The notes below the pieces were generated by a model, which had not been told where the DNA came from, did not search any database, and saw only the letters and a program-made list of their open reading frames with translations. Below, piece after piece: positions 52,141 through 59,951 of a DNA stretch of 64,000 bases. Each line of letters begins with the position of its first letter. Within the stretch, counting starts at the first letter, position 1. The position numbers and the translations under genes are program-made. Where the stretch lies: contig NZ_MQUQ01000010.1 of NCBI RefSeq assembly GCF_001953865.1, positions 292,996-356,995 on the forward strand, read 5' to 3'. Origin of the DNA: Amycolatopsis coloradensis. GTDB taxonomy: Bacteria > Actinomycetota > Actinomycetes > Mycobacteriales > Pseudonocardiaceae.

Positions 52141-52485
52141 GTGGCGCAGGATGAGGACGACTTGGGCGGCGACGTCCTGGTTCCGTTGTCGGTGTCGGGT
52201 GAGAAGGTTTACCTCGCCGTAAAGCAGCTGGACACCCCGGCTGCGGCGGAGGAAGAAAGCGAGATCGCCGCGCGGCGGCCCACTCTGGACGACGTGGTCG
52301 GCGGTTTGAGCGCGTTCGCGGGTGAGCTGAGTACCAAGCTGCGCTCCAGTGACGCAGGCAAGATCACCATCGAATTCGGCTGCGAGGTCGCGGTCGAGTC
52401 CGGCCGGTTCATCGCCGTGATCGGCAAGGCCAGTGCCAAGTCGACCTTTAAGGTGGCCCTGGAGTGGACGAAGCCGACGGCCTAG
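52141..52485 (+). CDS. Trypsin-co-occurring (TRYPCO1/CU044_2847-type) protein
   Basis: 114 residues. A beta-rich N-terminus (VLVPLSVSGEKVYLAVKQLD) precedes RPTLDDVVGGLSAFAGELST and the conserved end KITIEFGCEVAVESGRFIAV IGKASAKSTFKVALEW. This is the layout of small proteins found next to trypsin-like and NTPase conflict genes and named trypsin-co-occurring domains. They are thought to couple to the protease; the biochemical role is unknown. GTG 52141 has GAGGGG 7 nt upstream; the frame is open to 52084. It overlaps the large downstream gene by 22 bp, so the two are co-translated. Confidence 0.75.
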   Translation: MAQDEDDLGGDVLVPLSVSGEKVYLAVKQLDTPAAAEEESEIAARRPTLDDVVGGLSAFAGELSTKLRSSDAGKITIEFGCEVAVESGRFIAVIGKASAKSTFKVALEWTKPTA

Positions 52486-55400
52486 TTTCCGAGCATCCGG
52501 CTTGGGACCGACTGACCCGTGAGGCCACCATGGCGTTGCGGGTGCCTGGGAATGGCAACCAAGGTACAGGTTTCATCATCGCTCCCGGCATTGTGGCCAC
52601 GTGCGCGCACGTGCTCGCAGACGACATCGAGAGGCTCCCACCGCTCGTCACCGTGGCCTCGGTGTGGTCGGGGCAGTCGTACGACTTGGTTCCGCGACGG
52701 GAGGACTATCACCGGTCAGCAGCGGGTCTCGACCTCGCGTTGCTTCGTTTCCCGGTTCCCCCGGAAGCACGGCACGTACTGCCGAACAGCGCGATCGCCA
52801 TCGGGGACCCGCTCTGGGCGTACGGGCATCCGGCCGGTGGGTTTCGCGCCGGTCAGCCCGCGACCTTCCATTACGAGGGCGAGTCGCGCCGGGACCTGAA
52901 TGACGACCTTCCGGTGCTCCGTCTGCGTGGTACCCCAGTCGGTGCGGGTTTCAGCGGCAGCGCGGTCGTCAATCGCCGCACCGGCGCGGTGTGCGGGATG
53001 TTGTGCACCTCGGACAAGTCCGGCAGCGCCCATATGCTGCCGATCGCGGAGATCGTCGGACTGTGTGACGAGGCAAGGCGCATCGGGGGGACCATCTGGC
53101 TCAGCTACCAGCATTGGCTGCGCCATCTCGACGACGCTCAGCTCCGTGCGGGTGGGTGGGCGGTCGCCGGGCCGAAGCTGCTTGGTTACCTCACTACGGC
53201 CGCCCGCGCCGCCCACCAGCATCCCTATCCCGCGGTCACCGGTGGCCGGACGCCTTCGCTGACCGAGGTGTACGTCCAGCAGGATGCCCTGTCCGAGGAC
53301 ACCATGGCCGGGCAGCCCGGTGACTCGGCTGCCGGGTTGCCCGCCAGTGTGCTGTTCGACCGCCCCGGCGATAGTCTGCTCATCGGTGGGCCTGGCGCCG
53401 GGAAGTCGAGCTTGCTGCGTGCCGCGGTCACTTTCCTTGTCGGCCGCTGGCTACGCGGTGAGACCCCGGTGGCTCCGGTACGTGTCCTGGCCGGCGATCT
53501 CGTCGCCTCGTCCCCGCTGCCGGAAGCCATCTCCGCCAGCGTTCGTGCCGATCTCAGCGCCATCGGGTTGAGGCAATCGTGGCCACCCGAGTTCTTCGCC
53601 GAGCCGCCGGTTCCCGGAGGCTGCTGGCTCGTCCTCGTCGATGGTCTGGACGAGGTGATGAACCACGAGCAGCGCAGGACCATTTTGACCAAGCTCGCCG
53701 GGGCGCGGGCCGAAATGCCCGATGGCCTGTATCGGTTCATCGTGGCGAGCCGTCCCATGGCCCCTCCGCACGTGTTCGGTGAGGCCGACTGGAAGCCGAC
53801 GGGTTTCCAGTTGCTGGAGTTCACCGAAAACCAGTACAAGACTTTCACCGAGCGGTGGTTCCGCCATCTCGAGATCGCGGATCCGGAGGAGAAAGCTCAG
53901 GAATTCGTCACTCGGATCAAGGACGTGGGGCTGGCCGAGCTGGCAAGGACGCCGCTGGTGGCGACGATGTTGTGCCAGGTCTTCGCGAACGACCCCGACA
54001 CGGTACTGCCGGGCACCCGCAGCTTGCTGTACGAGGCGTTCGTCGAAATGGCGCACTCGCGCCAGTTTCAAGCGGTCGGTGGCATTCGTTCGCAGCTCAA
54101 AGGCATCCTCGGGCCGTACGGCGAGGAAGCGGAACGGGCGGGCGAAGCGCTGCTCGTCCGAACGGGCGAGCTGATCGGTTTCCTGGCATTCCGACGGCAG
54201 CAGGGGGACACCGGATCGTCGGTCGACTTGCTGGGGGCGCGGACCGCAGCGCTCCGTCCGGGGCATGTACCGGAGCGGATCTGGCTGGCGCTGCTGGCCG
54301 AAGTGTTGCGGCGCAATGGTGTTCTGGTGGAATACGGCGACAATTTCGCCTTCCTCCACCGAACGGTCGAGGAGTATCTGGCCGCGCGGTTCGTCACCGG
54401 CGACCCGGAACTCAGCGAACAAGAGTTCCGGTCGATCTTCGATCCGGGCCAGGACACAGCCCCGATCAGGCCGTCCTATGTCAGGTTCCTCGTCACCGCT
54501 TGGCAAGACCGGCGAGACCTCGGCGGTGCGCTGGCGCACCTGGTCCGCCGAGGCGACCCGGACGACCTTCGCTTCGTCGCTTCCCTCGTGACCGACGGCG
54601 TCCTGCTGGAACCTCGGTTGCGAGCCGAAGTGGCGAACGGACTCGTCGCGGTGGCGACGGACCCCCAAGCCGACGGCTTCACTCGCCGGTCGGCGGCGGA
54701 AGCGCTGCTGCAAGTCGATCAGGCGCGAGCCATGCCGGCATTGCGGCGGATCGCTGCCACGAACACGATCAGGGAGACGTACCGGCTGTGGGCCGTGACC
54801 ACGATGGCTGCCGCGCTGCGAGACGGCAGCGATGCCCTCGACGACGAGATCGCCCGCACACCTTGGGCCATGCGTGTCCTGGCTGAATCCGCGGACACCG
54901 AGATGCGTCGCTTGCTGCGCGCAATCGCCGGTGACACGGCTCTGCAAGGCCGGACCCGATTCCAGGCCGCGAACGCACTCTGCGCCGTCGAGCCGGACGC
55001 CGGCTTGTTCGCCGCGATAGCCCAGGACCCCATGGTGACGAAGGGGTACCGGCTTGACGCGGCGCGTGCCTGGGCCGAATACGACGAGCGTGGGGCGAAG
55101 CTCCTGGCGGAATTGGCGGGGGAGTCGTCCGGAAAGGCGACCTCCAGGGTGCGTGCCAGATTGGCCCGCCGCATCTCGTCGCGAAATCCGCTGGTGAACA
55201 GTGTGCTGGAGCCGGTGGTCGAAGTCCACCGCGCCCATCACCCGAGAGCCGATTTCGTGCTGTTGCAAGAGGCGTATGACTTCGCCGAACGAAAGCACCG
55301 CGGCCAATACCGGGAATCCGGGGACCCGTACATCACTCATCCACTCGCTGTCGCGACGATCCTCACCGAAATGGGATCGGACACGGATACGGTCGCCGCC

Positions 55401-56849
55401 GGACTGCTGCACGCCGTGGTCGAGCACACCGACTGCGACCTCGACGAGGTGTATCGCATGTTCGGACCCGACATAGCCGCGCTGGTGGACGCCGTCACCG
55501 AACTTGACCGTGACCTCCTGGGGCCGGCGACCGACGCCGAGAGTATCCGCAAACTGGTGATCGCCTCGGCGCGTGACCCGCGCGGTCTGGTGCTCAAACT
55601 GGCCGACCGGCTCCACATCATGCGAACCATGCGGTACCTGCCTGCCGAACAGCAGGCGCGCCGTGCCCGCGAAACGTTGGAAATCCTGGCCCCGCTCGCC
55701 CGGCGGATGAGCATCAACGTGCTCGCCGCCGAACTCGAGGATCTTTCGTTCGCCATCCTCATGCCCAAACGCTATGACGAGGTCGTCCGCGCGGTGGTCG
55801 ACCGGGCGGCCTTCTCCGATCAAGCCTGGAGTGAGGTGAAGGAAATCCTCCTAGAGAGCCTGGCAAGCGCGAAGATCAAGGCGGAAATACGAGTAGAGGG
55901 CAGGAGGTATCACTCGATACACCAGCGGGTCTTGGATCGTGGTGACGGCGCAGTGCTCGACGCCGATGACATTTCGGTCGGCGTGTTGTTGGTCAGGACC
56001 GTCCCTGACTGCTATGCCGCACTCGGTGTCGTGCACGCGTTGTGGAACCCGAAAGGCAAACTGTCCGACTACGTCGCGTCTCCCCGCTTCGGGCTGTACC
56101 AATCACTTCACACCACCGTTGTCGGTCCAGGGGGCAGACCGCTGGAGATTCGCATCCGGACGCACGAGATGCACCGGAGCGCGGAGTACGGCGCCGCTGA
56201 CGCTGGGATCATGTCCGGCGAGGCGGCCTGGCTGCGCCAATTGCTGGACTGGCAAAGGGAGATCGGCGAGCCAGGAGAGTTCCTCGACACCCTGCGTGGT
56301 GACCTCGCGCGTGAAGAGATCTATGTCTTCACCCCGAAGGGCGACACCGTCGTGCTGCCTCAAGACGCGACGACGATTGATTTCGCGTACGCGATACACA
56401 CCGAGGTCGGACACCGTTACGCCGGGGCGAAGGTCAACGATCGCGAGGTGACACCGGAAACGAGGCTTCAAGACGGCGACACCGTGGAGGTCGTCACCTC
56501 GGACGACGTCGAACCGGTCAGTGCCTGGCTGAACTCAGTGGTCTCGCCCCGCGCCAAGACCAAGATCAAACAGGCGCTCGACAGGAAGCCTCAGGATGCG
56601 GAGACGACAACGCGCGCGACCATTGAGGTCCTTGCCCTCGACCAGCGCCTTCTGACCGTGGACTTGTTGCGGGTGCTGGATGCCTCGGATCTCGTGCTCG
56701 TTTCGGTGACCGTGTCCGGCGGGGCCGAGCACGAGGTTCGCAACCACCTCGTCGTGGAGGCGCGGCGGCCGGAGCAGATAGCCGCGGCGGTGGAAGCGTT
56801 ACGCGCGATCACTGCTGTGCTTGAAGTCATTCCTGGTGAACCGGCCTGA
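52464..56849 (+). CDS. Trypsin-like protease / NACHT-STAND NTPase / HEAT-like / RelA-SpoT-like fusion protein
   Basis: 1461 residues, no frameshift. (1) About 15-210: trypsin-fold protease with His49 (VATCAHVL), Asp90 (GLDLALLRF) and Ser164 (AGFSGSAVV), so the triad looks intact. (2) About 300-545: NACHT/STAND NTPase with Walker A IGGPGAGKSSLL (Lys314) and Walker B LVLVDGLDEV (Asp393, Glu397), then a winged-helix-like region (LHRTVEEYLAARF near 631). (3) About 670-905: HEAT-like helical repeats. (4) About 930-1461: long RSH module: HD domain, synthetase (RRYHSIHQR, LYQSLHTTV), TGS (EEIYVFTPKGDTVVLPQDAT near 1284) and C-terminal ACT (about 1385-1461), without the zinc-finger region. Several catalytic RSH residues are replaced. 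It is probably a cytosolic conflict or immune sensor-effector. Confidence 0.9.
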   Translation: MDEADGLVSEHPAWDRLTREATMALRVPGNGNQGTGFIIAPGIVATCAHVLADDIERLPPLVTVASVWSGQSYDLVPRREDYHRSAAGLDLALLRFPVPPEARHVLPNSAIAIGDPLWAYGHPAGGFRAGQPATFHYEGESRRDLNDDLPVLRLRGTPVGAGFSGSAVVNRRTGAVCGMLCTSDKSGSAHMLPIAEIVGLCDEARRIGGTIWLSYQHWLRHLDDAQLRAGGWAVAGPKLLGYLTTAARAAHQHPYPAVTGGRTPSLTEVYVQQDALSEDTMAGQPGDSAAGLPASVLFDRPGDSLLIGGPGAGKSSLLRAAVTFLVGRWLRGETPVAPVRVLAGDLVASSPLPEAISASVRADLSAIGLRQSWPPEFFAEPPVPGGCWLVLVDGLDEVMNHEQRRTILTKLAGARAEMPDGLYRFIVASRPMAPPHVFGEADWKPTGFQLLEFTENQYKTFTERWFRHLEIADPEEKAQEFVTRIKDVGLAELARTPLVATMLCQVFANDPDTVLPGTRSLLYEAFVEMAHSRQFQAVGGIRSQLKGILGPYGEEAERAGEALLVRTGELIGFLAFRRQQGDTGSSVDLLGARTAALRPGHVPERIWLALLAEVLRRNGVLVEYGDNFAFLHRTVEEYLAARFVTGDPELSEQEFRSIFDPGQDTAPIRPSYVRFLVTAWQDRRDLGGALAHLVRRGDPDDLRFVASLVTDGVLLEPRLRAEVANGLVAVATDPQADGFTRRSAAEALLQVDQARAMPALRRIAATNTIRETYRLWAVTTMAAALRDGSDALDDEIARTPWAMRVLAESADTEMRRLLRAIAGDTALQGRTRFQAANALCAVEPDAGLFAAIAQDPMVTKGYRLDAARAWAEYDERGAKLLAELAGESSGKATSRVRARLARRISSRNPLVNSVLEPVVEVHRAHHPRADFVLLQEAYDFAERKHRGQYRESGDPYITHPLAVATILTEMGSDTDTVAAGLLHAVVEHTDCDLDEVYRMFGPDIAALVDAVTELDRDLLGPATDAESIRKLVIASARDPRGLVLKLADRLHIMRTMRYLPAEQQARRARETLEILAPLARRMSINVLAAELEDLSFAILMPKRYDEVVRAVVDRAAFSDQAWSEVKEILLESLASAKIKAEIRVEGRRYHSIHQRVLDRGDGAVLDADDISVGVLLVRTVPDCYAALGVVHALWNPKGKLSDYVASPRFGLYQSLHTTVVGPGGRPLEIRIRTHEMHRSAEYGAADAGIMSGEAAWLRQLLDWQREIGEPGEFLDTLRGDLAREEIYVFTPKGDTVVLPQDATTIDFAYAIHTEVGHRYAGAKVNDREVTPETRLQDGDTVEVVTSDDVEPVSAWLNSVVSPRAKTKIKQALDRKPQDAETTTRATIEVLALDQRLLTVDLLRVLDASDLVLVSVTVSGGAEHEVRNHLVVEARRPEQIAAAVEALRAITAVLEVIPGEPA

Positions 56850-57422
56850 CTGGACCGTCATGGGTCATCACTTCATCGAGGTGTCCGCCGGGGTCGGCGC
56901 TGTGGGCCTTTGGTGTCTTGCCCGGCGGTGTTGGGCGTGGTCCACCCCCATTCTCGTCGGAACCCCGCTTCCTCGATACGGAATTGGAGTTCGCTGAGAT
57001 CCCTTCGTGGACAGCAAAACGGCCAAGCAGATTCGCGACGAAGCGGCCTGACGGATTTGCGGTACGGAGCGAGGGCTGTCGTCCGGCCTTCTGTCAAAGG
57101 TGTCGCGGGCACACCGCTCGGGGATCGGAGTCCTCTCTCGCCGTGGGAGGCCGCCTCGGGCAGACGCTGGATCACCGAGGGCCGGTTGACAAGGAAGATC
57201 ATTTTGTGGAAGAACAGCGCATACCCTGGTGTGACGCCCGATCGGGTGAGCCAGATTACCGAAGCTCACCTCGTGAGCGGTCGCGGTTGCTGCCGCGGAA
57301 GTGGTTAGCTAGTCGTCCGAGGGCGGTGTGCTGAGGACCGTGGGCTGGTGGCAGGGGAGGGTGCGCTAAGCAAGCAACGGCGTGTCGGCGGGTGAGGGCT
57401 CGCTGGGGAAGGTTGCCGGCTG
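56850..57422. other. 573-bp spacer without a recognisable gene
   Basis: Several overlapping frames are open on both strands, but none shows family-like sequence or sustained GC third-position bias. It may hold remnants, since codon bias is patchy around 57000-57060 and 57180-57300. No terminator is evident after the 1461-residue gene. Confidence 0.6.
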
Positions 57423-58595
57423 GTGAGCGATGGCGTCCGGTCGTCGTCGAGGAGTGCTCCTGACGACGACCTTCTGTTGTGCGCTTTCGTCGTATGCGGG
57501 GTGGATGAGCTACCTCTCGACGTGCTCGCCGTGGCGGTCGGAAGTCACGGTCCGGCTCTGCGAACACGCCTCCAGCGATTGGTCGAGCGTGGTCTTGTCG
57601 CAGTACCAGGGCCGTCGGCAGCCGAGGAGACGAGCACCGCGGTCAGTGTGCAACGGCCTTCGATCGCCCTTTCGCCCGCAGAGGAGAGGGCTCTCGCGTT
57701 ACGGATAGGGCAGCATCTCCACGCCGCGGCTCAGGAGATGGGGATGGCTGATCGCGGCGTGGATCGTCGCGCCTTAGCTGAATCGGCCGGCCGGCACGAT
57801 GAGGCAGCCGTGGCTCCGCCGCGGTCGCTGCGGCAACCTGTGGTGGGGTTGATGCGGTGGGAACTCGGGCACGGGTTGGCGGAGGACGTAGTGCGCCTGG
57901 CGCGGGCCTGGTGGCCTGTCGTGGGGATGGCGGCTGATCTTGCGTGGATGAAAGAGTTCGCCGCGGTAGGCGAGCGTGCGGCAATCGAGATCCGCGACCC
58001 GGCTGCCCTGACAGAGCTGCTGACAATGGCGGCAGAGTCCGCGGAACGGACCGGCGACTGGCTGATGGCCGAGGCTCGTTGGGTCCGTGTGCTCAGCCTT
58101 GTCCGAGCGCAGAAGAACCACGAGGTCGTTTGCGCGACCTTGGCCACGCTAGGTGACTTCTATCGGAGGTGGGGTCGTCTGCATCGGGCCATGGACGTCC
58201 TTTCCGACCTCGTCGCCACCTGTGATCGTGTGCATGACAATCGGGGTGTGCTGGCGGCTCTGCACGACTTGGCTGTGGTGCTCCTGGACGCGGGCCGTGC
58301 CGCTGCTGCCGTCCCACCCCTCGTTCGTGCTGTCGCGCTCGCCGTCGAGGACGACACGGTCGAGGACCGTGCTCGTGCTGAGTTGCTGATCCTGCTTGGC
58401 CGGGCGCATTGGATGAGTGACAAAGCCCGCGCCGCCAGGGAGGCGTTCAGCGGCGCGCTGGCCCTTCTGGTGGACGCGGACGCGGACGGCGCTGACTATG
58501 TGCGGTCGTTGCTGGCTACGCCGGATGCCGGGTCATTGCCGGTGCGGATTTCCGGCTCCGCCGGACAAGGCGGGCGGCGAACAAGGCCACCGTGA
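57423..58595 (+). CDS. TPR-repeat protein with N-terminal winged-helix-like segment
   Basis: 390 residues. About 25-65 reads as a small winged helix (DELPLDVLAVAVGSHGPALR TRLQRLVERGLVAVPG). From about 185 to 360 there are helical pairs of TPR type (LLTMAAESAERTGDWLMAEA; VVCATLATLGDFYRRWGRLH; AALHDLAVVLLDAGRAAAAV; LLILLGRAHWMSDKARAARE). The architecture resembles the C-terminal half of NB-ARC/SARP-type regulators without the NTPase. It lies just downstream of the protease-NACHT-RSH gene and could be a partner, but nothing proves it. GTG start with GGGGAAGG about 10 nt upstream. Confidence 0.72.
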   Translation: MSDGVRSSSRSAPDDDLLLCAFVVCGVDELPLDVLAVAVGSHGPALRTRLQRLVERGLVAVPGPSAAEETSTAVSVQRPSIALSPAEERALALRIGQHLHAAAQEMGMADRGVDRRALAESAGRHDEAAVAPPRSLRQPVVGLMRWELGHGLAEDVVRLARAWWPVVGMAADLAWMKEFAAVGERAAIEIRDPAALTELLTMAAESAERTGDWLMAEARWVRVLSLVRAQKNHEVVCATLATLGDFYRRWGRLHRAMDVLSDLVATCDRVHDNRGVLAALHDLAVVLLDAGRAAAAVPPLVRAVALAVEDDTVEDRARAELLILLGRAHWMSDKARAAREAFSGALALLVDADADGADYVRSLLATPDAGSLPVRISGSAGQGGRRTRPP

Positions 58596-58745
58596 TGGCC
58601 GAAGTGACAAGACCGGCCAAGGAGGAGTTCGTTCGACGCCAGGACCGCGCTCGCGCGCGGTGACGGCCGGACTGTCTGTGTCGGCAAGGGACATGCGTCA
58701 TCGCGGGAATCCTTGACTAGGAAGGCTGGGGTCGGCGGGACGAGG

Positions 58746-59951
58746 TCACCGCGCTGGGCGCCCGAAGACGGCGTCGTCGCTGGCCGGCGGGACCGGGTCG
58801 AGACTGCTGAGCAGTTCGAGAACATCGTGGGCGATGTAGATCTTGTTGTATTTGGCGTTGTCCTTCACCGTGAGCAGCCCCGCGCGGTGGAGTTTCGTGG
58901 CGACGTCGGTAGCGCCCTTGACCGAGATGCCGAACCGCTTCGCGATCAGATGGTGATTGGTCACCGGCATCCCGATCAGCTCACTGGCCACTCGGCGGGC
59001 GTTGCCTGTTCCCGGCACCGCTTCGAGATGCTCTGAACGCAGCTTCTCCATGCGCTTGATGAGGTGGATCTGTTCGGTGCACAGTTCGTGTACGCCTTCG
59101 GCGAAGAACACCAGGAAGTCTTCGAAGCTCCCGGTGTCGACGACGGCACGTAGTTGCCGGTTGTACTCGTCGCGGTAGCGGTCGAGCCAGCGCGACAGGG
59201 GCAGGATCTGGTCTCGCAAGACGCCTGCGCGGACCAGTTCGAGGCTGACGTAGAGCCGTGCGACGTAGCCGTTGCCGCCGGCGAACGGGTGGATCAGTTC
59301 CAGCTGTGGGTGCCCGATGGCGACCTTGGCGACCAAGGGCATGTCGTGGTCGGCGCGGACCCATTCCTGCCACTGCTGTGCTGTTGCCTGAAGATGCGGG
59401 CCGGGAGGGGTGTGGGCGACGACGGCCGAGCCGTCGCGAGCGCTGATCCAGCTCGTCCGTTCGCGCCAGAACCCGGTTCCTTCCTCGGATGGCGAGGACG
59501 CCGGGCTGAGCTGGCGGCTGATCTCACCCAGCAGAGGCAGATCGATGTCCCCGCCATCGCGGACCTTGCCGAACGCGCGTCGGCTCGCATCCAGGTACCG
59601 GGTGATCGCTTCGACCTCGGGCTCGGCCACCGTCTTCGCGCCCGGCAACTTGGCCAGTAAGACGTCTTTCAACGAGACGCAGGCGTCTTCCAGTGCGGCG
59701 GAACTCTGCGCCTCACGCAACATCGTGTAGTACACAAGGGATGACCGGTCCGGCAAACGCTCGGCCGCCTCATCGAGCCGCCCCAGTGACTGCTCGGCTC
59801 GAGCCAAACCCCGATGAGTGCTCGTCGCCAAGACGACGTCGGAAGGCAGGGGGCGCGGCACCCACGCTCCTTCCCGCCGGATGGCGTCCGGAATGTCACC
59901 CTCCTCAGCCAAGGGCACCCACACACCGCCGATGGCATCGCGTTCTGTCAT
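58746..59951 (-). CDS. Fic/DOC family protein with degenerate Fic motif
   Basis: 401 residues. A class II-type inhibitory helix at about 83-89 (SSAALED, compared with the usual SSxIEG/N) lies N-terminal to the Fic core. The core motif is HPFAGGNGYVAR (221-232) against the consensus HPFx[D/E]GNGRxxR: the metal-binding acidic residue is Gly225 and the first Arg is Tyr229, while His221 and Arg232 remain. The C-terminus carries a winged-helix domain (LIGMPVTNHHLIAKRFGISV near 318). Active Fic enzymes AMPylate or otherwise modify proteins; activity here is doubtful. ATG 59951. It is transcribed toward the TPR gene. Confidence 0.88.
   Translation of the reverse strand: MTERDAIGGVWVPLAEEGDIPDAIRREGAWVPRPLPSDVVLATSTHRGLARAEQSLGRLDEAAERLPDRSSLVYYTMLREAQSSAALEDACVSLKDVLLAKLPGAKTVAEPEVEAITRYLDASRRAFGKVRDGGDIDLPLLGEISRQLSPASSPSEEGTGFWRERTSWISARDGSAVVAHTPPGPHLQATAQQWQEWVRADHDMPLVAKVAIGHPQLELIHPFAGGNGYVARLYVSLELVRAGVLRDQILPLSRWLDRYRDEYNRQLRAVVDTGSFEDFLVFFAEGVHELCTEQIHLIKRMEKLRSEHLEAVPGTGNARRVASELIGMPVTNHHLIAKRFGISVKGATDVATKLHRAGLLTVKDNAKYNKIYIAHDVLELLSSLDPVPPASDDAVFGRPAR

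Noticed and set aside
55251..56849. RelA/SpoT module as an active alarmone-synthesising toxin effector
   Set aside because: The residue aligned with the catalytic Asp264 of Rel is Gly1173 and several hydrolase residues are also changed, so an active synthetase is not the best reading, though the eye alignment should be verified structurally.
56910..57334. Overlapping plus-strand ORFs of 132 and 138 residues after the fusion gene
   Set aside because: No ribosome binding site, poor third-position bias and no recognisable motif in either frame.
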